From Paraburkholderia sp. (GTDB lineage Bacteria; Pseudomonadota; Gammaproteobacteria; Burkholderiales; Burkholderiaceae), in assembly GCF_024281035.1 (NCBI RefSeq), contig NZ_JAMXLH010000052.1, forward strand, positions 62,001-126,000: 64,000 bases of DNA, in the 5' to 3' direction. The notes under the pieces were generated by a model, which did no database searches, was not told the DNA's origin, and saw nothing but the letters and a program-made list of their open reading frames with translations. This document shows positions 8,895 to 17,422 of this stretch, piece by piece (within the stretch, counting starts at the first letter, position 1; each line of letters starts with the position of its first letter). The position numbers and the translations under genes are program-made.

Positions 8895-9338
8895 ATGACG
8901 AGCGTTGCACAGGTACTCAAATCAAAGCCGGAACAGGTGGTCTACACGATTGCCGCCTCAGATTCCGTTTATAACGCAATCCGCCTGATGGCAGAAAAGC
9001 AGATCGGTGCGCTAGTGGTGACCGACGGCAGCGCGATCGTCGGCATCGTCACCGAGCGCGACTACGCGCGCAAGATCGTGCTGATGGACCGATCTTCGAA
9101 AACAACTGCCGTGCAAGACATCATGAGTCCGCACGTGCGCTTCGTCGAACCCCGCCAGACCACTTTCGACTGCATGGCGCTCATGACCGAGCGGCGCATG
9201 CGGCACCTGCCCGTGCTGGACGGCGGGAAGCTGGTCGGGATGGTGTCGATCGGCGACCTCGTGAAAGACATCATCGCCGAGCAGCAATTCACGATCGAGC
9301 AGCTGGAGCACTACATCACCGGCCGCCCCGTGGTCTGA
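8895..9338 (+). CDS. Tandem CBS-domain protein
   Basis: A 147-residue cytosolic protein consisting almost entirely of a CBS pair (Bateman module). The first CBS (about 15-65) contains NAIRLMAEKQIGALVV and IVGIVTERDYARKIV; the second (about 75-130) contains DIMSPHVRFVEP and MTERRMRHLPVLDGGKLVGM. Such modules bind adenine nucleotides and signal energy state, usually by regulating other proteins. The start is at the ATG of MTSVAQVLKSKPEQ. No fused effector domain is present, so it must act in trans; its target is unknown. Confidence 0.92.
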   Translation: MTSVAQVLKSKPEQVVYTIAASDSVYNAIRLMAEKQIGALVVTDGSAIVGIVTERDYARKIVLMDRSSKTTAVQDIMSPHVRFVEPRQTTFDCMALMTERRMRHLPVLDGGKLVGMVSIGDLVKDIIAEQQFTIEQLEHYITGRPVV

Positions 9339-9362
9339 GCCGCAGCCGGTTGCGCGTGAAAG

Positions 9363-9390
9363 AAAAAAGCCCAATCCGGCAGGGTTGGGC
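9363..9390 (-). terminator. Rho-independent terminator, minus strand
   Basis: A 9-bp stem (GCCCAATCC / GGGTTGGGC, one G-U pair in RNA) with a GGCA loop is preceded on the plus strand by six A, that is U6 after the stem for a minus-strand transcript. On the plus strand no T run follows, so it does not fit as a terminator for the CBS gene. Confidence 0.65.
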
Positions 9391-9605
9391 GAAAGCCGCC
9401 TTACGGCGGCGGAGGATTCACGCATCGAAATCGTGCGGCGCAACGCAACGCGCACATGCATGCCGGTCAGGGCAGGCTTCGCGCCGCCCTGACCGCATCA
9501 AATCAGTCTCCGGAACAGATCGAGCCAGCGTGCCTGCACGGGCTGGCCGGGCTCGCTATGGAAGTCTATTCAGATGAATGACCAGGGCAAATACCTATTT
9601 GCCCA
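9363..9605 (-). ncRNA. Candidate small RNA (minus strand, about 240 nt)
   Basis: No gene occupies this gap on either strand, yet a promoter-like pair reading leftward (TTGAAT at 9636-9631, 18-bp spacer, TATGTT at 9612-9607) and a good intrinsic terminator at 9363-9390 delimit about 240 nt. Between them are several strong hairpins: an 18-bp-paired element GGTCAGGGC/GCCCTGACC near 9460-9490, a rod around 9516-9555 (GTGC-AG-GCAC at its tip) and GCCGCC-TTAC-GGCGGC just before the terminator. This combination is what an intergenic sRNA looks like. It does not resemble 6S, 4.5S, RNase P or tmRNA as far as I can tell. Transcription is not shown. Confidence 0.4.
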
Positions 9606-9636
9606 AAACATAGTTGCTCTGGATACAACAATTCAA
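9585..9636 (-). promoter_or_regulatory. Promoter with a 20-bp palindrome over the predicted +1
   Basis: TTGAAT (9636-9631) and TATGTT (9612-9607), spaced by 18 bp, form a leftward promoter. A perfect palindrome GGGCAAATA-CC-TATTTGCCC (9585-9604) covers the expected start site at about 9600. It could be a repressor operator or the first hairpin of the RNA. Confidence 0.4.
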
Positions 9637-9863
9637 TACGGGGTGCGTTCCTTCGTTGCGCTCAGCCCCGATTGACGAGCAAGCTTTGCGGTCTGCCGAC
9701 AAACCGGCTGCCCACCTCGAAAAAGCGCAGCAATCGCTGCGTCTCGTGCGAAAGTCCGATGCGCGTGGTCACGCCGACCGGCCGCGCGGCCATTGCGTTA
9801 CCATCTTCCGCACAGCCACACGATCTGCCGCGCGCCCGCTACGCGGCGCCGAAGGAGCCACAG

Positions 9864-10259
9864 ATGAACGAGCAACGCGCGATCCAGTTCCTCAACGATG
9901 TCCGCAAGCCGCTCCTCACGCTGCACAAGGCGATCCTCGATCACGAGCGCGCCGCTTATCAACGCGAGTTCGGGCCGGTGACGCCGGCTGCGTTCCTGCA
10001 GGTGCTGATCAACGGATCCGGCTTTCGCTGGATCTCGCCGCTGTCGGCTGTCATCACCAACCTCGACGAGTCGCTCGACGCCAAAGACGCCACCGATGAA
10101 GACCGCATCGGCGCCGCGCAGGCCGTGTGCGCGCTGTTCTCGGGCGAGGAGTCGGTGGAATTCTTCACGCACTATCAGTCGCTGATGCAGGCAAGTCCCG
10201 ACGTGCTCCAGTTGCACGGGCGACTCGTTCCGCTACTGCGCAGCGTGCAGGACGCCTGA
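9864..10259 (+). CDS. Hypothetical 131-residue protein
   Basis: This is an unrecognised soluble protein, probably all-helical, widely seen in this bacterial group as far as its composition suggests. GAAGGAG lies 6 nt before the ATG at 9864, so the start is well supported. Visible features are a Leu-rich N-terminal helix (FLNDVRKPLLTLHKAILDHE), a central FLQVLINGSGFRWISPLSAV segment and an acidic middle (DESLDAKDATDEDR). There are no cysteines, signal peptide or membrane helix. It stands alone upstream of, and convergent with, prpR. No function is proposed. Confidence 0.8.
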   Translation: MNEQRAIQFLNDVRKPLLTLHKAILDHERAAYQREFGPVTPAAFLQVLINGSGFRWISPLSAVITNLDESLDAKDATDEDRIGAAQAVCALFSGEESVEFFTHYQSLMQASPDVLQLHGRLVPLLRSVQDA

Positions 10260-10339
10260 GGCAGCCAGCCTGCGTGCCTTAAGGACTGGACTGGACTGAA
10301 CCGGGCTGAATCAGGCACGCGACGTGCATCGCCGGAATT

Positions 10340-12334
10340 TCACGGCGCGCGCCTGCGCTTCGCCGGAGCAGCCGCGACCGCCGCACCGTTGGCCTCGCGC
10401 GCCGCGTTCAGCCTGCGCCACAGCGTCGTCTTGCTGATGCCGAGCAGCGCGCACACGCGATCCCGATCGCCACCGCAAGCTTCCAGCGCCGCACGGATCT
10501 CATCGGCTTCCACGCTCAGGCTGCGCTCACGCAGCGTCAACGCCGCATCGCCCGCCGCGCGCGATTCGAACACCTCCGGTGCAATCGCGCGCAACACGTC
10601 GGGCGTCAGCGTGTCGTCGTCGGCATCGGCCAGTTCCACGACAATGCGCTCCACCACGTTCTGCAATTCACGCACGTTACCCGGCCAGTCGTGGCGCGCG
10701 AGCGCGTCGCCCACGGGCGCGAGCACCTGCGCAGCCGCTTCGCCCGTGCGGATCCGCAGCGCTACACGCGGCTCGCGGCGCGCGGCCTGCGCCAGCAGTT
10801 CGGCCGCAAGCGGCACGACGTCGCCGCCACGCTCGCGCAGCGGCGGAATCGCGAGATTGAGAATGTTGAGCCGATAGTAGAGATCGGCGCGGAATTCGCC
10901 CGCCTCGATCTGCCCGGCCAGCGAGCGGTGCGTCGCCGCGACCACGCGCACATCCACGCGCGTCGGCTCCGTCGCGCCGAGCCGCACGACTTCGCGCTCC
11001 TGCAGCACGCGCAACAGGCGGCTTTGCAACGGCAGCGGCATCTCGCCGATCTCGTCGAGAAAGAGCGTGCCGCGATGCGCAGCCTCGATCAGCCCCGCCT
11101 TGCCGCCGCGCCGCGCGCCGGTGAACGCGCCCTCTTCATAGCCGAACAGTTCGCTCTCGAGCAGCGTCTCGGGAAACGCGCCGCAATTGATCGCGACGAA
11201 CGGAAAATCGCGCCGCGCGCTCTCGCGATGAATGCCCTGCGCAACCAGTTCCTTGCCCGTGCCGCTCTCGCCGCGAATCAGCACGGTGGCGTCCGATTTC
11301 GCATAGCGTTTCGCAAGCTGGCGCACGCGCGCGATGCCCGGCGTTGCGCCGCTCAGATCGTCGATCTCGTAACGCGCCACGAACTGCTGCGCGCGCTGGC
11401 GCGAACGCAGCGTGCGGTCGAGCCGCTCGACCGCGCGCGATTCCTGAAACGTGAGCACGGCGCCGGTCGTTACGCCGTTGTCGACAAGCGGTCCGCGATG
11501 CACGACGTAGCTCACGCCGCGCACGGTTTCGAGCGATTCGCCGTCGGCCTCGGGCAACGTGAAGGCGATGTCGGGCGCAAGCGCCGCGAGCGGCTGGCCC
11601 GCCGCCAGCAGAGGATCGATGCCGAGCACGGCGGCAAGCCGCTGGTTGATCGCCTCGACGCGGCCCTGCGCATCGAGCGCGACCACGCCGTCGCGCAGGT
11701 GCTGCAGCACGCTGTCGAGCCGCTGGCGACGCTGTGTCTCGCGCCACGTGGCCTGCACGACTTCGAGCGCGTTGTCGAAGGCCGCGCGCACCGAAGGCCG
11801 CGAATAGACGAAGAACGGCGCGAGCCCGTGCCGGGCCGCGAGATCGTTGACGAGGCCGGGCCCCACGACCGCGCCCACGCCGCGATCGCGCAGATCGAGC
11901 ACGCACGTCTCCGCGTCCTGCATGGTGCGATAAGACGCGAACACCACGTCGAGCCCGAACGCGCTCGCGAAGCTACGCGCTTCGACGGGCGTCTCGCCGT
12001 AGGTGACGAGCGCAACGAGATCGACCTCGCGGCGCGCGCGGGCGAGCGACTGCATCACGTCGTAGCCGGTCGGCTGCAAGAGCACGACGGGCACGTCGAT
12101 GCGCGCCTTCAGATAGGTGCCGTTCGAGCCCGCAGCGACGATCACGTCGGGACGCTGATTCGGCCCCGCGGCAACGATCTCCGCCACGGCTTCCTCGAAG
12201 CCGCGCGCGACAACCCGCAGGTCGGCGAGGTCGTCGTATTCGCGTGCAATGTCGCGGAACAGGTCGCGCAGGCGGCTGATGCCCATTGCCCAGACGCGCG
12301 GGCGGAATTCGGAAGGGGTGGGAAAGCGGTTCAT
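10340..12334 (-). CDS. prpR: Propionate catabolism sigma-54 activator PrpR
   Basis: This is the sigma-54-dependent activator of the 2-methylcitrate cycle genes; in characterised systems 2-methylcitrate is the co-inducer. The order is a PrpR_N sensory domain (about 1-190), a PAS-like domain (about 205-310), and an AAA+ domain with Walker A GESGTGKELVA, the sigma-54 contact loop ESELFGYEEGAFTGARRG and Walker B GTLFLDEIGEMPL. A Fis-type HTH (CALLGISKTTLWRRL) and a basic tail end the protein. At 664 residues it is longer than enteric PrpR, mainly in the PAS/linker and tail. It is transcribed away from prpB across a 194-bp region carrying its presumed binding sites and a sigma-54 promoter. Confidence 0.95.
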   Translation of the reverse strand: MNRFPTPSEFRPRVWAMGISRLRDLFRDIAREYDDLADLRVVARGFEEAVAEIVAAGPNQRPDVIVAAGSNGTYLKARIDVPVVLLQPTGYDVMQSLARARREVDLVALVTYGETPVEARSFASAFGLDVVFASYRTMQDAETCVLDLRDRGVGAVVGPGLVNDLAARHGLAPFFVYSRPSVRAAFDNALEVVQATWRETQRRQRLDSVLQHLRDGVVALDAQGRVEAINQRLAAVLGIDPLLAAGQPLAALAPDIAFTLPEADGESLETVRGVSYVVHRGPLVDNGVTTGAVLTFQESRAVERLDRTLRSRQRAQQFVARYEIDDLSGATPGIARVRQLAKRYAKSDATVLIRGESGTGKELVAQGIHRESARRDFPFVAINCGAFPETLLESELFGYEEGAFTGARRGGKAGLIEAAHRGTLFLDEIGEMPLPLQSRLLRVLQEREVVRLGATEPTRVDVRVVAATHRSLAGQIEAGEFRADLYYRLNILNLAIPPLRERGGDVVPLAAELLAQAARREPRVALRIRTGEAAAQVLAPVGDALARHDWPGNVRELQNVVERIVVELADADDDTLTPDVLRAIAPEVFESRAAGDAALTLRERSLSVEADEIRAALEACGGDRDRVCALLGISKTTLWRRLNAAREANGAAVAAAPAKRRRAP

Positions 12335-12377
12335 GGCGAGCGGGTGCGGCGAGAGAGGTTTTCATTATCGCTCGCCG

Positions 12378-12414
12378 ATTTCAAATCTGAAATTGCAATT
12401 TCACCATCGAAATT
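12378..12414. promoter_or_regulatory. Probable PrpR binding sites (four alternating half-sites)
   Basis: Overlapping dyads ATTTCA-N4-TGAAAT (12378-12393), GAAATTGCAATTTC (12389-12402) and AATTTC-N6-GAAATT (12397-12414) create four alternating ATTTC/GAAAT half-sites. They lie 65-100 bp upstream of the -24 element, the usual place for an activator of a sigma-54 promoter. Confidence 0.6.
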
Positions 12415-12479
12415 TCATCGTCAGGTTCAGGTCAGCTATTCCGGCGCAAAATCAATGCGTTAGCCGTGCCGCCGCGCGC

Positions 12480-12495
12480 TGGCACGGTATCTGCA
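12480..12495 (+). promoter_or_regulatory. Sigma-54 promoter of prpB
   Basis: TGGCACG-GTAT-CTGCA matches the -24/-12 consensus TGGCACG-N4-TTGCA with one mismatch and exact GG-to-GC spacing. It lies 34 bp before the prpB start codon and downstream of the PrpR half-sites. Confidence 0.75.
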
Positions 12496-12528
12496 ATATC
12501 CGACCGAGATTCTCCAGGAGATGCCCAA

Positions 12529-13419
12529 ATGACCAACAAATCCCCCGCCAGCGCCGGCGCCAAATTCCGTGCCGCCGTCGCAGCAGAACAACCGCTGCAG
12601 GTGGTCGGCGCGATCAATGCTTACGTCGCCAAGCTCGCCGAAGCCACGGGCTTCAAATCCCTCTACCTCTCGGGCGGCGGCGTGGCGGCCAACTCGCTCG
12701 GCGTGCCCGATCTCGGCATCAGCACGATGGACGACGTGCTCACCGATGCGCGCCGCATCACCGACGCCGTCGACCTCCCGCTGATGGTCGACATCGACAC
12801 CGGCTGGGGCGGCGCCTTCAACATCGCGCGCACGATCAAGTCGTTCATCAAGGCGGGCGTCGCCTGCGTGCACCTCGAAGACCAGGTGGGCCAGAAGCGC
12901 TGCGGCCATCGTCCGAACAAGGAAGTCGTCTCGACCGGCGAAATGGTGGACCGCGTGAAGGCCGCCGTCGACGCGCGCACCGACGACCAGTTCGTCATCA
13001 TGGCGCGCACCGATGCTGCGGCCGCTGAAGGCGTCGATGCGGCGATCGAGCGCGCAGTCGCCTATGTCGAGGCCGGCGCGGACATGGTCTTCCCCGAAGC
13101 GATCAAAACGCTCGACGACTACCGCCGTTTCCGCGCTGCGGTGCAGGTGCCGATCCTCGCGAACCTGACCGAGTTCGGCTCGACGCCGTTCTTCACGACC
13201 GAAGAACTGAAGAGCGCGAACGTCGACATCGCGCTGTACTGCTGCGGCGCGTACCGCGCGATGAACGCCGCGGCGCTGAATTTCTACGAAACCGTGCGCC
13301 GCGACGGCACGCAAAAGGCCGCCGTTTCGACGATGCAATCGCGCGAGGACCTCTACAAGTACCTCGGCTATCACGCATACGAAGACAAGCTCGACGCCCT
13401 CTTCGCAGCGAAGAAATGA
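12529..13419 (+). CDS. prpB: 2-methylisocitrate lyase
   Basis: It cleaves 2-methylisocitrate to pyruvate and succinate, the last step of the methylcitrate cycle. The 296-residue protein belongs to the isocitrate lyase/PEP mutase superfamily and has the active-site loop KRCGH (123-127, Cys125 as catalytic residue), the Mg-binding VDIDTGWGG (87-95), HLEDQVGQ (115-122) and YLSGGGVAANSLGVPD. The ATG at 12529 follows AGGAG with 8-nt spacing; an upstream in-frame start lacks family similarity. It is the first gene of the prpBC-acnD-prpF operon, 30 bp before prpC, and is expressed from the sigma-54 promoter. Confidence 0.96.
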   Translation: MTNKSPASAGAKFRAAVAAEQPLQVVGAINAYVAKLAEATGFKSLYLSGGGVAANSLGVPDLGISTMDDVLTDARRITDAVDLPLMVDIDTGWGGAFNIARTIKSFIKAGVACVHLEDQVGQKRCGHRPNKEVVSTGEMVDRVKAAVDARTDDQFVIMARTDAAAAEGVDAAIERAVAYVEAGADMVFPEAIKTLDDYRRFRAAVQVPILANLTEFGSTPFFTTEELKSANVDIALYCCGAYRAMNAAALNFYETVRRDGTQKAAVSTMQSREDLYKYLGYHAYEDKLDALFAAKK

Positions 13420-13449
13420 TCCCGTTCAACAGACATTGAGGAAGACACC

Positions 13450-14616
13450 ATGAGCGAAGCAGACAAGAACACGCCCGCAGCGGGCGCTTTCAAGCCGAAG
13501 AAGTCGGTTGCGCTGTCGGGCGTGACCGCCGGCAACACGGCGCTGTGCACCGTCGGCCGCACCGGCAATGACCTGCACTACCGCGGCTACGACATTCTCG
13601 ATCTCGCCACCGCATGCGAGTTCGAAGAAGTCGCATACCTGCTCGTGCACGGCAAGCTGCCGAACGCAGCCGAGCTCGCCGGCTACAAGACGAAGCTCAA
13701 GGCCCTGCGCGGCCTGCCCGCGAACGTGAAGGCCGCGCTCGAATGGGTGCCCGCTTCGGCGCATCCGATGGACGTGATGCGCACCGGCGTCTCGGTGCTC
13801 GGCACCGTGCTGCCCGAGAAGGACGATCACAACCTGCCGGGCGCACGCGATATCGCCGACCGCCTGATGGCTTCGCTCGGCTCGATGCTGCTGTACTGGT
13901 ATCACTACTCGCACAACGGCCGCCGCATCGAAGTGGAAACCGACGACGACTCGATCGGCGGGCACTTCCTGCATCTGCTGCACGGCCGCGAGCCGTCGAA
14001 GTCGTGGGTCGAAGCGATGCACGTCTCGCTGAATCTCTACGCGGAGCACGAGTTCAACGCTTCGACGTTCACGGGCCGCGTGATCGCGGGCACGGGCTCG
14101 GACATGTATTCGTCCATCACCGGCGCGATCGGCGCGCTGCGCGGGCCGAAGCACGGCGGCGCGAACGAAGTCGCATTCGAAATCCAGTCGCGCTACGTCA
14201 ACCCCGACGAAGCGGAAGCCGATATCCGCCGCCGCGTGGAAGCGAAGGAAGTCGTGATCGGCTTCGGCCATCCGGTCTATACGATCTCGGATCCGCGCAA
14301 CAAGGTGATCAAGGAAGTCGCGCGCATGCTGTCGAAAGAGCAGTCGAACCTGAAGCTCTTCGACATCGCCGAGCGCCTCGAAAGCGTGATGTGGGACGTC
14401 AAGAAGATGTTCCCGAACCTCGACTGGTTCAGCGCCGTGTCGTATCACATGATGGGCGTGCCCACGGCGATGTTCACGCCGCTCTTCGTGATCGCCCGCA
14501 CCGCAGGCTGGAGCGCGCACATCATCGAGCAGCGCATCGACAACAAGATCATCCGCCCGAGCGCCAACTATACCGGCCCGGAAAACCTCAAGTTCGTGCC
14601 GATCGCCAAGCGCTGA
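13450..14616 (+). CDS. prpC: 2-methylcitrate synthase
   Basis: It condenses propionyl-CoA with oxaloacetate to give 2-methylcitrate and CoA. The 388-residue protein has the citrate synthase fold. Visible family features are VAYLLVHGKLPN, the MHVSLNLYAEHEFNASTF segment with a catalytic His, AIGALRGPKHGGANE, VIGFGHPVYTISDPRN and the C-terminal catalytic Asp region NLDWFSAVSYHMMGVPT. This form (about 380-390 aa, no N-terminal Zn/NADH domain) is typical of PrpC rather than GltA. GAGGAAG precedes the ATG. It is followed by a strong intercistronic hairpin before acnD. Confidence 0.95.
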   Translation: MSEADKNTPAAGAFKPKKSVALSGVTAGNTALCTVGRTGNDLHYRGYDILDLATACEFEEVAYLLVHGKLPNAAELAGYKTKLKALRGLPANVKAALEWVPASAHPMDVMRTGVSVLGTVLPEKDDHNLPGARDIADRLMASLGSMLLYWYHYSHNGRRIEVETDDDSIGGHFLHLLHGREPSKSWVEAMHVSLNLYAEHEFNASTFTGRVIAGTGSDMYSSITGAIGALRGPKHGGANEVAFEIQSRYVNPDEAEADIRRRVEAKEVVIGFGHPVYTISDPRNKVIKEVARMLSKEQSNLKLFDIAERLESVMWDVKKMFPNLDWFSAVSYHMMGVPTAMFTPLFVIARTAGWSAHIIEQRIDNKIIRPSANYTGPENLKFVPIAKR

Positions 14617-14625
14617 TCGTCCCGA

Positions 14626-14655
14626 TGGCCGGACGGCGCATCAGCCGTCCGGCCA
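14626..14655 (+). promoter_or_regulatory. Intercistronic hairpin between prpC and acnD
   Basis: A perfect 12-bp stem (TGGCCGGACGGC / GCCGTCCGGCCA) with a 6-nt loop starts 9 nt after the prpC stop. No T run follows, so it is more likely an mRNA-stabilising or processing element than a terminator. Confidence 0.55.
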
Positions 14656-14731
14656 GCTGTGACCCGCCGCAAAGGTGTAATAAAGTGGCGCCGTTGCCTC
14701 CCCGTTCCCTATTCCATTTGCACCCCACGCC

Positions 14732-17329
14732 GTGAACACTGCCTACCGCAAGCCTCTTCCGGGCACCCGGCTCGATTACTTCGACGCGCGTGAAGCCGTC
14801 GAGGCAATCCAGCCCGGCGCCTATGACACGTTGCCGTACACCTCCCGCGTGCTCGCCGAAAACCTCGCGCGCCGCTGCGATCCGGCCACGCTTACCGCCT
14901 CGCTCAAGCAGCTTGTCGAACGCAGGCGCGACCTCGACTTTCCGTGGTTCCCCGCGCGCGTGGTGTGCCACGACATCCTCGGTCAAACCGCGCTCGTCGA
15001 CCTCGCGGGCCTGCGCGACGCCATCGCCGACCAGGGCGGCGATCCCGCACAAGTGAATCCGGTCGTGCCGGTGCAGCTGATCGTCGATCACTCGCTCGCC
15101 GTGGAATGCGGCGGCTTCGATCCGGATGCGTTCACGAAGAACCGCGCAATCGAAGACCGGCGCAACGAAGACCGCTTCGATTTCATCAACTGGACGAAGA
15201 AGGCGTTCAAGAACGTCGACGTGATCCCGCCCGGCAACGGCATCATGCACCAGATCAATCTGGAGAAGATGTCGCCCGTGATCGGCGTCGCGAACGGCGT
15301 CGCCTACCCCGACACCTGCGTCGGCACGGACAGCCACACGCCGCACGTCGATGCGCTCGGCGTGATCGCCGTCGGCGTGGGCGGGCTCGAAGCCGAGAAC
15401 GTCATGCTCGGCCGCGCATCGTGGATGCGGCTGCCCGATATCGTCGGCGTGGAGCTGACCGGCAAGCGCCAGCCCGGCATCACCGCCACCGACGTCGTGC
15501 TCGCGCTCACCGAATTCCTGCGCAAGGAAAAAGTGGTCGGCGCATATCTGGAGTTTCGTGGCGCAGGCGCCGCGAGCCTCACGCTCGGCGACCGCGCAAC
15601 GATTTCGAACATGGCGCCCGAATACGGCGCAACCGCCGCGATGTTCTTCATCGACGGCCAGACGCTCGACTATCTGCGTCTCACGGGCCGCGACGAAGAA
15701 CAGGTGAAGCTCGTCGAGACCTACGCGAAGGCCGCGGGCCTCTGGGCCGATACGCTCGCGCACGCGCAATACGAGCGCACGCTCACGTTCGATCTGTCGA
15801 GCGTCGTGCGCAACATGGCCGGTCCGTCCAATCCGCACAAGCGCCTGCCCACGTCCGATCTGGCCGCGCGCGGCATTGCGGGCAAGTGGGAAGAAGTGCC
15901 GGGCCAGATGCCGGACGGCGCGGTCGTCATTGCCGCGATCACAAGCTGCACGAACACCAGCAATCCGCGCAACGTGATCGCCGCGGCGCTCATCGCGCGC
16001 AACGCGAACGCACGCGGCCTCACGCGCAAGCCGTGGGTGAAGTCGTCGCTCGCGCCGGGCTCGAAAGCCGTCGAACTCTATCTGGAAGATGCGAAGCTGC
16101 TGCCCGACCTCGAAAAGCTCGGCTTCGGCATCGTCGCGTTCGCGTGCACCACCTGTAACGGCATGTCGGGCGCGCTCGATCCGAAGATCCAGAAGGAAAT
16201 CATCGACCGCGATCTGTACGCCACGGCCGTGCTCTCGGGCAACCGCAACTTCGACGGCCGCATCCACCCGTACGCGAAGCAGGCATTCCTCGCCTCGCCG
16301 CCGCTCGTCGTGGCCTATGCGATTGCGGGCACGATCCGCTTCGACATCGAAAAAGACGCGCTCGGCACGGACAAGGACGGCAAGCCGGTCTACCTGAAGG
16401 ACATCTGGCCGAGCGACGAGGAAATCGACGCGATCGTCGCGCAAAGCGTGAAGCCCGAGCAGTTCCGCAGGGTGTATGAGCCAATGTTCACGACCACCGC
16501 CGCGAGCGGCGAGACGACCGATCCGCTCTACGACTGGCGCGCGCAAAGCACGTATATCCGCCGCCCGCCGTACTGGGAAGGCGCGCTCGCGGGCGAGCGC
16601 ACGCTCAAGGGCCTGCGTCCGCTCGCCGTGCTCGGCGACAACATCACGACCGACCACCTCTCGCCGTCGAACGCGATTCTGCCGAACAGCGCGGCGGGCG
16701 AGTACCTGGCGAAGATGGGCTTGCCCGAAGAGGACTTCAACTCGTACGCGACGCACCGCGGCGATCACCTCACGGCACAGCGCGCAACCTTCGCGAACCC
16801 GACGCTCATCAACGAAATGGCCGTTGTGGACGGCGCGGTGAAGAAGGGTTCGCTTGCGCGCATCGAGCCGGAAGGCAAGGTCACGCGCATGTGGGAAGCC
16901 ATCGAAACCTACATGGAGCGCAAGCAGCCGCTCATCATCGTCGCGGGTGCGGACTACGGCCAGGGTTCGTCGCGCGACTGGGCCGCCAAGGGCGTGCGTC
17001 TTGCGGGCGTGGAAGTGATCGTCGCGGAAGGTTTCGAGCGCATTCACCGCACGAACCTGCTCGGCATGGGCGTGCTGCCGCTCGAATTCAAGGCCGGCAC
17101 GAACCGCACGACGCTCGGCATCGACGGCACCGAAACGTTCGACGTGATCGGCGAGCGCACGCCGCGCGCCGACCTCACGCTCGTGATTCAACGCAAGAAC
17201 GGCGAGCGCATCGAAGTCCCGGTGACCTGCCGCCTCGATACGGCGGAAGAGGTCTCGATTTACGAAGCGGGCGGCGTGCTGCAGCGCTTCGCGCAGGACT
17301 TCATCGAATCGTCGACGAAGGCCGCGTGA
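14732..17329 (+). CDS. acnD: 2-methylcitrate dehydratase AcnD (Fe-S)
   Basis: This is an aconitase-family Fe-S dehydratase that, in the prp pathway, converts 2-methylcitrate to 2-methylaconitate (the trans isomer); PrpF then isomerises it. The 865-residue protein has the aconitase order: VIPPGNGIMHQINLEKMS, GTDSHTPHVDALGVI, the first cluster cysteine in ITSCTNTSNPRN, the second pair in FACTTCNGMSG, and the swivel-domain motifs LGDNITTDHLSPSN and YGQGSSRDWAAKG. All three [4Fe-4S] cysteines are present. The start is a GTG at 14732 (MNTAYRKPLPGT is the family N-terminus). It replaces prpD, which is absent here. It is followed after 93 bp by prpF, its required partner. Confidence 0.95.
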   Translation: MNTAYRKPLPGTRLDYFDAREAVEAIQPGAYDTLPYTSRVLAENLARRCDPATLTASLKQLVERRRDLDFPWFPARVVCHDILGQTALVDLAGLRDAIADQGGDPAQVNPVVPVQLIVDHSLAVECGGFDPDAFTKNRAIEDRRNEDRFDFINWTKKAFKNVDVIPPGNGIMHQINLEKMSPVIGVANGVAYPDTCVGTDSHTPHVDALGVIAVGVGGLEAENVMLGRASWMRLPDIVGVELTGKRQPGITATDVVLALTEFLRKEKVVGAYLEFRGAGAASLTLGDRATISNMAPEYGATAAMFFIDGQTLDYLRLTGRDEEQVKLVETYAKAAGLWADTLAHAQYERTLTFDLSSVVRNMAGPSNPHKRLPTSDLAARGIAGKWEEVPGQMPDGAVVIAAITSCTNTSNPRNVIAAALIARNANARGLTRKPWVKSSLAPGSKAVELYLEDAKLLPDLEKLGFGIVAFACTTCNGMSGALDPKIQKEIIDRDLYATAVLSGNRNFDGRIHPYAKQAFLASPPLVVAYAIAGTIRFDIEKDALGTDKDGKPVYLKDIWPSDEEIDAIVAQSVKPEQFRRVYEPMFTTTAASGETTDPLYDWRAQSTYIRRPPYWEGALAGERTLKGLRPLAVLGDNITTDHLSPSNAILPNSAAGEYLAKMGLPEEDFNSYATHRGDHLTAQRATFANPTLINEMAVVDGAVKKGSLARIEPEGKVTRMWEAIETYMERKQPLIIVAGADYGQGSSRDWAAKGVRLAGVEVIVAEGFERIHRTNLLGMGVLPLEFKAGTNRTTLGIDGTETFDVIGERTPRADLTLVIQRKNGERIEVPVTCRLDTAEEVSIYEAGGVLQRFAQDFIESSTKAA

Positions 17330-17422
17330 GCAAGGGCTGATCCAGCAACGCAATGAACGGGCTGAACGGGCGCTACGGAAACCTGCCGGCAACGTAACGC
17401 CCGGCCCATTTCAGGATTCGAC

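Noticed and set aside
9363..9390. Terminator of the CBS-domain gene
   Set aside because: The A run lies before the stem and no T run follows on the plus strand, so the polarity fits a minus-strand transcript instead.
10691..12463. A long plus-strand open frame over prpR
   Set aside because: It is a shadow of the sigma-54 activator gene. PrpR motifs are intact on the minus strand.
14588..17392. A very long open frame antisense to acnD
   Set aside because: High-GC coding DNA gives long shadows on the other strand. The acnD frame has all aconitase motifs; the antisense one is Arg/His/Asp-rich with no domain.
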